From positions 372,001-436,000 of the forward strand of contig NZ_JBHSGI010000024.1 in assembly GCF_042654245.1 (NCBI RefSeq): a DNA stretch of 64,000 nt, given 5' to 3'. Positions 56,517-64,000 of this stretch are shown here, piece by piece. Within the stretch, counting starts at the first letter, position 1; every line of letters starts with the position of its first letter. Position numbers and translations under genes: made by a program. Below the pieces are notes generated by a model that made no database searches, was not told the DNA's origin, and worked only from the letters and a program-made list of their open reading frames with translations. The DNA is from Seohaeicola_A nanhaiensis. GTDB lineage: Bacteria > Pseudomonadota > Alphaproteobacteria > Rhodobacterales > Rhodobacteraceae.

Positions 56517-57516
56517 AGCGGACCCTCGGGTCAAGGACGCCGTAGAGGACGTCGGCGATGAGGTTGAAGACGACGATCAGCACGGCGAAGATGAAGGTGA
56601 GCGTATGCACCATCGGCAGGTCGTTGGCCTGGATCGCCGAGATCAGCGCCTGGCCGATGCCGTTCACGGCGAAGACCTGCTCGGTGATGATGGCGCCGCC
56701 GAAGATCGAGGGGATGCCGAGCGCAATCACCGTCACCACCGGGATGAGCGAGTTGCGCAGGACGTGGACCATGACGACGGTATATTCCGACATACCCTTG
56801 GCGCGGGCGGTGCGCACGTAGTCCTGGTTGAAGTTGTCGAGCATCGAGGCGCGCATGAAGCGGCTGATCTGGGCGGTGATCTGGAGCGTGAGCACCATCA
56901 CGGGCAGGAACATCTGCCGGATCTGCATGCCGAGGCTTTCGAAGTCGTCGACCACCAGCGTGGTGTCGTAGATCGAGGGGAACCAGTGCAGGTTGACCGC
57001 GAAGATCACCACCATCAGCGGGCCGGTGAAGAAGGGCGGCACGGAAAAACCGATCATCGTGACGAAGGTGCCGAACTGGTCGAAGATCGAATACTGGCGA
57101 TAGGCCGAGTAGATGCCGACCGGGATGGCGATGATGATGGCGAGCACATAGGCGACGCCGACCACCCAGAGCGTCTGGGGCAGGCGCTGGACCACGAGGT
57201 CCATCACCGGCGAGCGGGTCTGCCAGGAGATCACCCGCAGCTTGCCGTCCGCGAAACCGGTGCCGAAGATATGGTCGAACAGCACCTGCGGTTCGATCCA
57301 GAAGAACTGGACCACCCATTTGACATAGCGGATGTGGATCGGTTCGCCGAGGCCGAGCGCGATGCGCATCTTCTCTTTGACTTCGGGGGGAACGGTGAGC
57401 GGGACCTGGGCCATCGGGTCGCCGGGGGCGAGTTCAAGCAGCAGGAAGATCACGAGGCTGATGAACAGGAGCGTCGGTACGGCCAGGACCAGACGCCTTA
57501 TGGTGAAGGTCAGCAT
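56509..57516 (-). CDS. Peptide-type ABC transporter permease (DppB-like)
   Basis: 335 aa with six membrane segments. The N-terminal signature TFTIRRLVLAVPTLLFISLV and the EAA-type loop MLDNFNQDYVRTARAKGMSE match DppB/OppB permeases. The loop before helix 2 is longer than in E. coli DppB, as in many group 5 transporters. It is the second gene after the substrate-binding protein (93-bp gap) and overlaps the DppC-like gene. Confidence 0.95.
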   Translation of the reverse strand: MLTFTIRRLVLAVPTLLFISLVIFLLLELAPGDPMAQVPLTVPPEVKEKMRIALGLGEPIHIRYVKWVVQFFWIEPQVLFDHIFGTGFADGKLRVISWQTRSPVMDLVVQRLPQTLWVVGVAYVLAIIIAIPVGIYSAYRQYSIFDQFGTFVTMIGFSVPPFFTGPLMVVIFAVNLHWFPSIYDTTLVVDDFESLGMQIRQMFLPVMVLTLQITAQISRFMRASMLDNFNQDYVRTARAKGMSEYTVVMVHVLRNSLIPVVTVIALGIPSIFGGAIITEQVFAVNGIGQALISAIQANDLPMVHTLTFIFAVLIVVFNLIADVLYGVLDPRVRYD

Positions 57517-57609
57517 GGGCGGAGCCTTTGCGGCTGGAGCGTCTTTTTATTGGCCTGTCATGACGTCCCGCCCCGGCGCTAGGCCCCGGGGCGGGCGCAT
57601 GTCAGACGG

Positions 57610-59316
57610 TCACGAACCCTGCTTGCGATACCACTCGGCGGCATCCCACAGTTCGCTGTCCCAGACGTTCAGCACATGGCCGCCCAGGGTGTTGGACTGG
57701 CCCGAGACACGGCCGCGGTGCACGAGGCCGATGATCGTGTGGCTGTCCTTGGTCAGCATGTTGTTCATCTTGATCGCGATCTCGCCGCGCTTGGCGATGT
57801 CGCCGGTGCGGGCCAGTTCGTCGATCAGGGCGTCATAGGCCGGGTCGCAGTAACGGTTGATGTTCTCACCCTGCCACTGGCTTTCCGGCTTCGGCTCGCC
57901 GCCGCAGCGATAGGCGGCCAGATACTGCTGGGGATCGGTGCCGTTGAAGGTGTTGGCATACATCTCGACGTCGGCATAGAACTTCTGGAAGGTGTCGGGC
58001 GAGCCCGGGTCACCGCCGAAGAAGACCGAGGCGGAGGCGTTGCGCAGCTCGACTTCGAAGCCGATCTCGTTCCACCAGTCCTTGATCAGGGCCTGGAAGT
58101 CCTGACGCACGGCGTTGGTCGAGGTCGCGTAGACGATCGACAGGCGCACGCCGTCCTTGGCGCGGACGCCATCGGCCCCTTTCACCCAGCCGGCTTCGTC
58201 CAGCAGCTTGTTGGCACCTTCGATGTCCTGCTTGAAGCAGAAGTCGTTCTTGGCCGCATAGTTGTCGGGCACCGGCACCAGATCGCAGGTCGGCTTGCCG
58301 GCCTTGCCGTATCCGACTTCGACCAGCAGTTCGCGGTCGATCGCCATCGAGAGCGCCTTGCGCACGTTGACGTCGGTCAGGAAGGGGTGGGGGGCCTTGC
58401 GGGTCGAGCGGGTGTCGGCGTCGAGCGAGGGCGAGGGGTCGGTCAGGTTGACCTCGATCCGTTCGACCAGCGGGCCGAAGCCGGTGATGGCCTTGCCCTT
58501 GCCGCCGGCTTCCATCTTGGCGATCACGTCGGGCGCCAGCTGGAGGTTCCAGGCGTAGTCGAATTCGCCGGTCTCGAACACGGCGCGCGCCGCGCCGGTG
58601 GCATCGCCGCCGCCCTTGAAGGTGACGGTTGCGAAGGCCGGCTTGTCGGGATCGCGGTAGTTCGGGTTGGCCTCGAGCGTGATCACGTCATTCGGCTTGA
58701 ATTCGACGACCTTGAAGGGGCCGGTGCCGATGGGGTTGAAGTTCTGTTCGGTGCATTCCGGGGCCTTGGCGCCCAGGCAGTTCTCGAACTGCGCCTTCTG
58801 GATGATCGGCGACTGGCCACCGACGAAGGGGCCGTAGGGGTTCGGCTTGGGCTGGTTGAAGGTCACCTTGACGGTGCGGTCATCCACGGTTTCGACCGAC
58901 TGCACGCCATCATAGAAGGCGGCCTGCGCGCAGCCGCCCTCGGGATGCATGCAGTAGTCGGCGGTGAACTTCACGTCGGCCGAGGTGACGGGGGTGCCGT
59001 CGGACCAGAGCAGGCCTTCTTTGATCTTCCAGGTGATGGTGGTGAGGTCCTCGCTGACGCCGCCATTGGCCAGCGTCGGCACTTCCTCGGCCATGAAGGG
59101 CACCATTTCGCCCTTGTCGTCGTAGCGGGCCAGCGGTTCGATCACGAGGCTCGAGGCCTCGATGTCCTTGGTGCCGCCGGACAGGAACGGGTTCAGGATC
59201 GACGGGGCCTGCCAGTAGATGATGCTGACGTTGCCGTCCTTGCCGCGTTCGGCGAAGGCCGCCGGCGCCAGGGCCGCACAGGCGACGGCTCCGAGCAGCA
59301 GGATTTTCAGTTTCAT
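57610..59316 (-). CDS. ABC transporter substrate-binding protein, family 5 (peptide-type)
   Basis: 568 aa periplasmic protein. ATG 59316 has ACAAGGAG at the right distance, followed by the signal peptide KLKILLLGAVACAALAPAAF; a longer frame to 59472 is not used. Cluster-C binding-protein features: ERGKDGNVSIIYWQAPSILN near the start, NPIGTGPFKVVEFKPNDVIT and KALSMAIDRELLVEVGYG. It captures an oligopeptide or similar ligand for the adjacent permeases; the linked ArgE and M20 genes hint at N-acyl or peptide substrates. Confidence 0.95.
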   Translation of the reverse strand: MKLKILLLGAVACAALAPAAFAERGKDGNVSIIYWQAPSILNPFLSGGTKDIEASSLVIEPLARYDDKGEMVPFMAEEVPTLANGGVSEDLTTITWKIKEGLLWSDGTPVTSADVKFTADYCMHPEGGCAQAAFYDGVQSVETVDDRTVKVTFNQPKPNPYGPFVGGQSPIIQKAQFENCLGAKAPECTEQNFNPIGTGPFKVVEFKPNDVITLEANPNYRDPDKPAFATVTFKGGGDATGAARAVFETGEFDYAWNLQLAPDVIAKMEAGGKGKAITGFGPLVERIEVNLTDPSPSLDADTRSTRKAPHPFLTDVNVRKALSMAIDRELLVEVGYGKAGKPTCDLVPVPDNYAAKNDFCFKQDIEGANKLLDEAGWVKGADGVRAKDGVRLSIVYATSTNAVRQDFQALIKDWWNEIGFEVELRNASASVFFGGDPGSPDTFQKFYADVEMYANTFNGTDPQQYLAAYRCGGEPKPESQWQGENINRYCDPAYDALIDELARTGDIAKRGEIAIKMNNMLTKDSHTIIGLVHRGRVSGQSNTLGGHVLNVWDSELWDAAEWYRKQGS

Positions 59317-59578
59317 TGTACACTCCTTGTTGGACACGTTCATGCCACGATTATCCGCGTTGCTGCGGCTTGGTGCCCTGACGACACGGGGACATGCAGG
59401 TGCCGCCAATTGGCGGCAGAGCCGGGGTCCGGCCTTGCCCGCGATCGCCCCCCGCGCGACGGATACCGGCACATCGAAGCAGAGTTTGAAAAAAATGCAA
59501 GCCTTGCCTTGGGTAAAGCGGGATGGGGTTTGACAGTCGCGCGAGGAGCGCCTTAGCCTCGGGCAATCAGGACAGGGG

Positions 59579-61405
59579 GTGCGCGTGCTCGATCAGCCGA
59601 TAGTGGATATCCGCGAACTGCGGGTGGAGTTCCAGACGCGGGGCGGGACGGTCGCCGGTGTCGAAAACGTCTCGTTCACGGTGCGCCCGGGCGAGACCGT
59701 CTGCATCGTCGGCGAATCGGGATCGGGCAAGTCGGTCTCCTCGCTCGCCCTGATGCGGCTGATCGAGTTCGGCGGCGGCGAGATCGCCAGGGGCAAGCTG
59801 TTGTTCAGCCGCGAGAAAGGCGACCCGATCGATCTGGCCGAGGTCGACCAGGACCGCATGCGCGACATCCGCGGCAACGAGATCGGCATGATCTTCCAGG
59901 AGCCGATGACGGCGCTGAACCCGGTCTTCACGGTGGGCCGCCAGCTGACCGAGGGGCTGCGCGTGCATCGCGGGCTTTCCCGCGCGGCGGCGGAAAAGCA
60001 GGCGATCGAGCTGCTGCGCGAGGTGCGCATTCCCGAGCCGGAGCGTCGGCTGAAGCAGTATCCGCACGAGCTGTCGGGGGGCATGCGCCAGCGGGTGGTG
60101 ATCGCCATGGCGATGGCCTGCCGGCCGCGCCTGCTGATCGCGGACGAGCCGACGACGGCGCTGGACGTGACGATCCAGGCCGAGATCCTGGCGCTGATGG
60201 ACCGCCTGAAGCGCGAGACGGGCACGGCGGTGATGTTCATCACCCACGACATGGCGGTGGTGGCGCAGATGGCCGACCGCGTGGTGGTCATGTTCCGCGG
60301 CAACAAGGTCGAGGAAGGCACGGTCGACGAGATCTTCAACCACCCCAAGCACGCCTATACCAAGGCGCTGCTGGCGGCGGTGCCCAAGCTGGGCGAGATG
60401 CGCGGCAAGGCGGCGCCCGAGCCGATGAAGCTGCTGGGCGTGGACAACCAGACCATCGCGCCGATCCCCGGCACCGACGAGGTGCTGCTGACGGTCAGCA
60501 ACCTGACGACCCGATTTGCGGTCAAGGGCGGCTTTTTCCGGCGCACGCTGGCCAATGTCCATGCGGTCGAGGATGTCTCCTTCACCATCAACAAGGGCCA
60601 GACGCTGAGCCTGGTGGGCGAGAGCGGCTGCGGCAAGTCGAGCGCCGGGCGCTCGATCCTGCGGCTGGTGGAACCGCTGAGCGGGAAGATCGACCTTGGC
60701 GGGGTCGATGTGATGGCGCTGGGCACCGAGGCGCTGCGCGAGGCGCGGCGCGACATGCAGATGATCTTCCAGGATCCCTTCGCCTCGCTCAATCCGCAGA
60801 TGCAGCTGATGGACCAGGTGGCGGAGCCGCTGAAGAACTACGATATCGCCTCGGGGTCGGAGATCGCCGACCGGGTGGCGCGGCTGTTCGACCGGGTGGA
60901 ACTGCCGAGGAGCTTCCTGCGGCGCTATCCGCACGAGCTGTCGGGCGGGCAGCGGCAGCGGGTGGCCATCGCGCGGGCGCTGGCGCTGAACCCCAAGCTG
61001 ATCGTTTCGGACGAGGCGGTGAGCGCGCTGGACGTGAGCGTGCAGGCGCAGGTGCTGAACCTGATGATGGAGCTGCAGGCCGAGATGGGGCTGTCCTATC
61101 TGTTCATCAGCCACGACATGGCGGTGGTCGAGCGGGTCAGCCATCATGTCGGCGTGATGTATCTGGGCCGGATCGTCGAACTGGGCCCGCGCGAGGCGGT
61201 CTTCGAGAACCCGCAGCACCCCTATACCAAGGCGCTGATGAAGGCGGTGCCGATCGCCGATCCGGCGCGGCGAAAATCCGAGAAGGATCTGAACTTCAAG
61301 CCGATCCCCTCGCCGATCCATCCGGTGGACTACCGCCCCGAACCCTCGGTCTACCGCACCGTGGCGCCGGGGCACATGGTGCTGACGACCGACAGCGGCT
61401 ACTGA
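59579..61405 (+). CDS. ABC transporter ATP-binding protein, fused DppD-DppF type
   Basis: 608 aa with two complete ATPase domains in one chain. Domain 1: Walker A GESGSGKSV, signature LSGGMRQR, DEPTTALDVT. Domain 2 (from about residue 300): GESGCGKSS, LSGGQRQR, and a divergent Walker B region SDEAVSALDVS. Each ends with the oligopeptide-type tail (NPKHAYTKALL / NPQHPYTKALM). GTG 59579 is the start, with AGGACAGGGG before it. Divergent from the substrate-binding protein gene across 262 bp, it should energise the same transporter. Confidence 0.96.
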   Translation: MRVLDQPIVDIRELRVEFQTRGGTVAGVENVSFTVRPGETVCIVGESGSGKSVSSLALMRLIEFGGGEIARGKLLFSREKGDPIDLAEVDQDRMRDIRGNEIGMIFQEPMTALNPVFTVGRQLTEGLRVHRGLSRAAAEKQAIELLREVRIPEPERRLKQYPHELSGGMRQRVVIAMAMACRPRLLIADEPTTALDVTIQAEILALMDRLKRETGTAVMFITHDMAVVAQMADRVVVMFRGNKVEEGTVDEIFNHPKHAYTKALLAAVPKLGEMRGKAAPEPMKLLGVDNQTIAPIPGTDEVLLTVSNLTTRFAVKGGFFRRTLANVHAVEDVSFTINKGQTLSLVGESGCGKSSAGRSILRLVEPLSGKIDLGGVDVMALGTEALREARRDMQMIFQDPFASLNPQMQLMDQVAEPLKNYDIASGSEIADRVARLFDRVELPRSFLRRYPHELSGGQRQRVAIARALALNPKLIVSDEAVSALDVSVQAQVLNLMMELQAEMGLSYLFISHDMAVVERVSHHVGVMYLGRIVELGPREAVFENPQHPYTKALMKAVPIADPARRKSEKDLNFKPIPSPIHPVDYRPEPSVYRTVAPGHMVLTTDSGY

Positions 61406-61461
61406 CGCCGCGCCCCCGGCGGGCGCTGCGGGATCGCGCCTGCGGCGCGATGGCCTCCGGC

Positions 61462-61557
61462 GGGGATATTTGAAGCAAGAGGAAGCAGCATGTCCTTTCC
61501 TCTTGCCGGAAATATCCCGGGGGAGTCGCGCCGAAGGGCGGCGGGGGCAGAGCCCCC
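61462..61557. repeat. Family 1 intergenic repeat with inverted tail modules, copy C
   Basis: GGGATATTT...GCAAGAGGAA (61463-61484) is mirrored by TTCCTCTTGC...AAATATCCC (61497-61518). The right arm continues into GGGAGTCGCGCCGAAGGGCG and the hairpin GGGGGC-AGA-GCCCCC (61543-61557), the reverse complement of the family 1 core. It is the spacer between the convergent ABC ATPase and SnoaL-like genes, so it may end transcription from both sides. Confidence 0.75.
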
Positions 61558-61596
61558 ATCCTGCAGCGGTCACGCGGCGCGCGGCCGGGGCGGGGC

Positions 61597-61911
61597 TCAG
61601 CGGATCTGCAGCCGGGAGATGGCGTTGCCGGCGACACGGAAGTCGTAGTCGAGCTCGACCGGGCTTCCGGGGAAGCTGCCCGAGACGCGGCAGGTGACGC
61701 GGAAACCATCGCCCTGCGGCGCGGCGCGCAGGATCTCCTGCTGGAAGGCGATCTGCGCGACCTCTTCGCGCCAGGCGAGGATGGCGGCGCGGCCCCGGTG
61801 GGTGCGGCGCTCGTCGGTGACGAGGGCATCTTCGGTGAAGGTCGCGGCGATGGCCTGCGGGGTGCTGGCGGCGAAATAGGCGGCGACGGGAGGGGGAAGG
61901 GTCATGGGCAT
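61597..61911 (-). CDS. SnoaL-like/NTF2-like small protein
   Basis: 104 aa from ATG 61911 (ATG 61905 is an alternative). The N-terminus MTLPPPVAAYFAAS and the order TPQAIAATFTEDALVTDERR, then RGRAAILAWREEVA and a beta-rich C-terminus, are typical of the NTF2-like superfamily of small enzymes and binding proteins. No catalytic residues can be assigned. It is divergent from an HxlR regulator that probably controls it. Confidence 0.86.
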   Translation of the reverse strand: MPMTLPPPVAAYFAASTPQAIAATFTEDALVTDERRTHRGRAAILAWREEVAQIAFQQEILRAAPQGDGFRVTCRVSGSFPGSPVELDYDFRVAGNAISRLQIR

Positions 61912-61982
61912 CAAAGACTATCCTTGTGGTTGTTCGAGAGATATGCGGAGGGGCGGAAGGCATAACAAGAACGGACGGAAAA

Positions 61983-62327
61983 GTGGGAAACGCACCTGAA
62001 GGTAAGTCACGGGGCCATACCCGCGCCTCGGCAGCCGAGGGGGTGGAGCGCGCGCTGAAGATGCTGGAGGGCCGGTGGAAGCTGGAGATCCTGTTTCATC
62101 TCTTCGGCGGCAATGTGCTGCGCTTTTCGGAACTGGACCGCGCGATCCCGGGCGTGTCGCAGAAGATGCTGATCCAGCAGCTGCGCCAGCTGGAGGCGGA
62201 AGGGATCGTGGCGCGCACCGTCTATCCCGAGGTGCCGCCGCGGGTGGAGTATCGCCTGACCGACTGGGGCCAGATGCTGTGCCCGGCGCTGGACGCGCTG
62301 CTGGGATGGGCGGCGGCCCGGCCCTGA
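61983..62327 (+). CDS. HxlR-family transcriptional regulator
   Basis: 114 aa from GTG 61983; a GTG at 61926 would add 19 unconserved residues and leave almost no promoter. Winged-helix signature: GVERALKMLEGRWKLEILFH, RFSELDRAIPGVSQKMLIQQ, LRQLEAEGIVARTVYPEVPP and VEYRLTDWGQ. Divergent from the SnoaL-like gene with about 70 bp between starts, so it likely regulates that gene and itself. The inducer is unknown. Confidence 0.9.
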   Translation: MGNAPEGKSRGHTRASAAEGVERALKMLEGRWKLEILFHLFGGNVLRFSELDRAIPGVSQKMLIQQLRQLEAEGIVARTVYPEVPPRVEYRLTDWGQMLCPALDALLGWAAARP

Positions 62328-62406
62328 GGGGGCATCGGGGCTTTTGACCTTGTGGTTCGGCCGGCAGTCCCGTTACCGTCGCGCCAGTGCAAGGACGAGG
62401 ACATTC

Positions 62407-63573
62407 ATGACGGCCACCCTTTCCGCCTTCCAGATCATGGAAAAGCTGATCTCCTTCCCGACGGTCAGCCGCGACACCAACCTGCCTCTGGTCGACTGGG
62501 TGGAGTCCTATCTGAACAGCCACGGCATCGAGGCGCATCGTTATTACAAGCCGGACGAGCCGAAGGCGGCGCTGTTTGCCCATGTCGGGCCCTGGGAAGA
62601 GGGGGCGGTCGTGCTGTCGGGGCACACCGATGTGGTGCCGGTGGACGGGCAGCCCTGGGACAGCGATCCGTTCAGCGTGGTGGAGCGGGACGGCAAGTAT
62701 TTCGGGCGCGGCACCTGCGACATGAAGGGCTTTGACGCCATCGCCATCTGGGCGCTGGTCGAGGCGCACCGGCGCGGCGTGAAGCGGCCGATGCAGCTGG
62801 CGCTGTCGTTCGACGAGGAAGTGGGCTGTACCGGCGCGCCGCCGATGATCGAGGCGATGCAGCCGGTTCTGCCCAAGGGCGCGGCGGTGATCGTGGGCGA
62901 GCCCTCGATGATGCAGGCGGTCACCGGCCACAAGGGCGGGCAGGGGTTCTGGGTCGATGTCTGGGGGTTCGAGGTGCATTCCTCGATCATGCATACCGGG
63001 GTCAGCGCCATCATGGAGGCGGCGAAGATCATCCAGTGGGCCAATGAGGTGAACGCCGAGGAGGCGGCGAAGCAGCCGTCGCTGATCGCCTCGGCCTTCG
63101 TGCCGCCCTGGACGACGCTGCACACCGGGCTGATCAGCGGCGGCACGGCGGCCAATATCACGGCGAAGCACTGCCGGTTCGACCTGGGCTATCGCGCGGT
63201 GCCCGATGCCGATCTGGACGCCTGGGACGCGAAGGTGCGGGCCAAGGTGGCCGAGGTCGAGGCGGAGATGCAGGCGGTGGTGCCCGAGGCGCGCATCGAC
63301 CTGGAGGCGCGGTTCGCCGTGCCGGGGCTGCGGCCGGAGGAGAACGGTCTGGCCGAGGGGCTGGTGCGCCAGATCACCGGAGACAATGCGACCCATGTGG
63401 TCAGCTATGGCACCGAGGCCGGGCAGTTTCAGGCGGCGGGCTATTCCGCCGTGGTCTGCGGCCCGGGCGACATCGCCCAGGCGCATCAGCCGAACGAATT
63501 CATCACCATCGCCCAGTTCGAGGCCGGCGTCGCCTTTGCCGACCGTCTGGTGCGCCGCTTGCAGGAAGGATAA
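62407..63573 (+). CDS. argE: Acetylornithine deacetylase (ArgE, M20 family)
   Basis: 388 aa. It cleaves N-acetyl-L-ornithine, or a related N-acyl amino acid, with two metal ions. Seen: the lid-domain start FQIMEKLISFPTVSRDTNLP, first metal motif LSGHTDVVPVDGQPW, GRGTCDMKGFDA, and the Glu pair in SFDEEVGCTGAPP. GGxAANITAKHCRFDLGYR and SYGTEAGQFQ complete the set. It is followed 5 bp later by a second M20 enzyme and lies near a peptide-type transporter, so a role in using acylated amino acids is as likely as arginine synthesis. Confidence 0.92.
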   Translation: MTATLSAFQIMEKLISFPTVSRDTNLPLVDWVESYLNSHGIEAHRYYKPDEPKAALFAHVGPWEEGAVVLSGHTDVVPVDGQPWDSDPFSVVERDGKYFGRGTCDMKGFDAIAIWALVEAHRRGVKRPMQLALSFDEEVGCTGAPPMIEAMQPVLPKGAAVIVGEPSMMQAVTGHKGGQGFWVDVWGFEVHSSIMHTGVSAIMEAAKIIQWANEVNAEEAAKQPSLIASAFVPPWTTLHTGLISGGTAANITAKHCRFDLGYRAVPDADLDAWDAKVRAKVAEVEAEMQAVVPEARIDLEARFAVPGLRPEENGLAEGLVRQITGDNATHVVSYGTEAGQFQAAGYSAVVCGPGDIAQAHQPNEFITIAQFEAGVAFADRLVRRLQEG

Positions 63574-63578
63574 GCGCC

Positions 63579-64000
63579 ATGCCCATCAAGAACCGTCTTG
63601 CCGAGATGCACGCCGAGATCACCGGCTGGCGCCGGCATCTGCACTCCATTCCCGAATTGCAGTTCGACCTGCCCAAGACCTCGGCCTTTGTCGAGGCGCG
63701 GCTGCGCGAGATCGGGATCACCGACATCACGACCGGCATCGCCCAGACCGGCATCGTCGCGGTGATCGAGGGGAAGACAAATACATCCGGCCGGGTGATT
63801 GGGCTGCGCGCGGACATGGACGCGCTGCCGATCCACGAGAAGACCGGGCTCGACTATGCCTCGACCCATCCGGGCAAGATGCATGCCTGTGGGCATGACG
63901 GTCATACGGCGATGCTGCTCGGCGCGGCGAAATACCTGCAGGAGACGAAGAACTTTGACGGCAAGGTGGTGCTGATCTTCCAGCCGGCGGAGGAGGGCGG
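63579..64000 (+). CDS. M20 family amidohydrolase (cut by window end)
   Basis: The first 140 residues only. The start AEMHAEITGWRRHLHSIPEL is the usual N-terminus of hippurate hydrolase/IAA-amino acid hydrolase-type M20D enzymes. The metal-binding segments LRADMDALPIHEKTG and HACGHDGHTAMLLGAAKYL and the catalytic Glu region FQPAEEGG are present. Such enzymes remove acyl groups from amino acids. Five bp after argE, hence the same operon. Confidence 0.93.
   Translation, partial: MPIKNRLAEMHAEITGWRRHLHSIPELQFDLPKTSAFVEARLREIGITDITTGIAQTGIVAVIEGKTNTSGRVIGLRADMDALPIHEKTGLDYASTHPGKMHACGHDGHTAMLLGAAKYLQETKNFDGKVVLIFQPAEEG

Noticed and set aside
59567..61963. 798-aa open frame opposite the ABC ATPase
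   Set aside because: Low-complexity His/Arg/Leu-rich antisense sequence; the ATPase on the plus strand has all motifs.
1..64000. CRISPR array, tRNA/rRNA genes, integrases, insertion sequences, plasmid origins
   Set aside because: No regularly spaced repeat array, cloverleaf with a T-arm, or transposase/integrase motif was found in any spacer or frame.

Overview
The window is high-GC, gene-dense bacterial chromosome that reads as an alphaproteobacterium of the Rhodobacteraceae, probably the Roseobacter group. The clues are the lineage-typical families: DUF6494, DUF6505 and DUF3305/3306 around formate dehydrogenase, a BPL_LplA_LipB_2/DUF4444 protein, CobS/CobT cobaltochelatase, a zinc-finger J-domain protein next to BolA, and a VPxPA-CTERM surface protein. 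ATGA/GTGA stop-start overlaps are frequent. I see no rRNA, tRNA, CRISPR array, integrase or insertion sequence.

Layout. 1-2190 holds a chemotaxis receptor cut by the window edge. 2390-7048 holds a small catabolic cluster: an MmgE/PrpD protein converging on a DUF1185, alpha/beta hydrolase, flavin reductase and LLM monooxygenase operon. 7145-21831 is a formate dehydrogenase (FDH) island. Its leftward operon runs DUF3305, DUF3306, TorD-like chaperone, small TAT protein, FdhA, FdhB, FdhG, a WD40-cytochrome c fusion, a 41-aa membrane protein and an HTH/PBP-like regulator. Divergent from it is a large polyferredoxin. Behind that lie a TupA-remnant/cytochrome c fusion and an operon of DUF6494, Mrp ATPase, biotin/lipoate-ligase-like protein and DUF6505.

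21844-36601 is mostly housekeeping: aminopeptidase P, CobT and CobS (separated by unrelated genes), an HxlR-controlled FMN reductase, an Asp/Glu-racemase-like protein without its cysteines, a frameshifted bestrophin, fasciclin and MsrB, J-domain/BolA, a thioesterase, a VPxPA-CTERM protein behind a sigma-54-like promoter, and GatB. 36673-45715 carries a TPR-like protein, an SDR, PepN, malate synthase G with a GlcG-like protein, and a PuuD-like amidotransferase. 45821-49241 is an IorAB-type molybdenum hydroxylase divergent from a TetR regulator. 49498-54374 holds a hybrid histidine kinase, DUF3422, a YeeE/YedE transporter and a repeat-rich spacer. 54375-64000 is a peptide-type ABC transporter locus with a MetE-like protein, ArgE-type deacetylase and M20 amidohydrolase.

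How it works together. The strongest theme is a periplasmic formate oxidation system with dedicated maturation factors and two unusual c-type cytochromes, which suggests electrons may leave FDH through a cytochrome c branch as well as the quinone-linked cytochrome b subunit. The last region looks like uptake and deacylation of peptides or N-acyl amino acids. Three families of short non-coding repeats recur in the spacers, including two 11-bp-phased GTGCAC triads upstream of msrB and the glcG-like gene.
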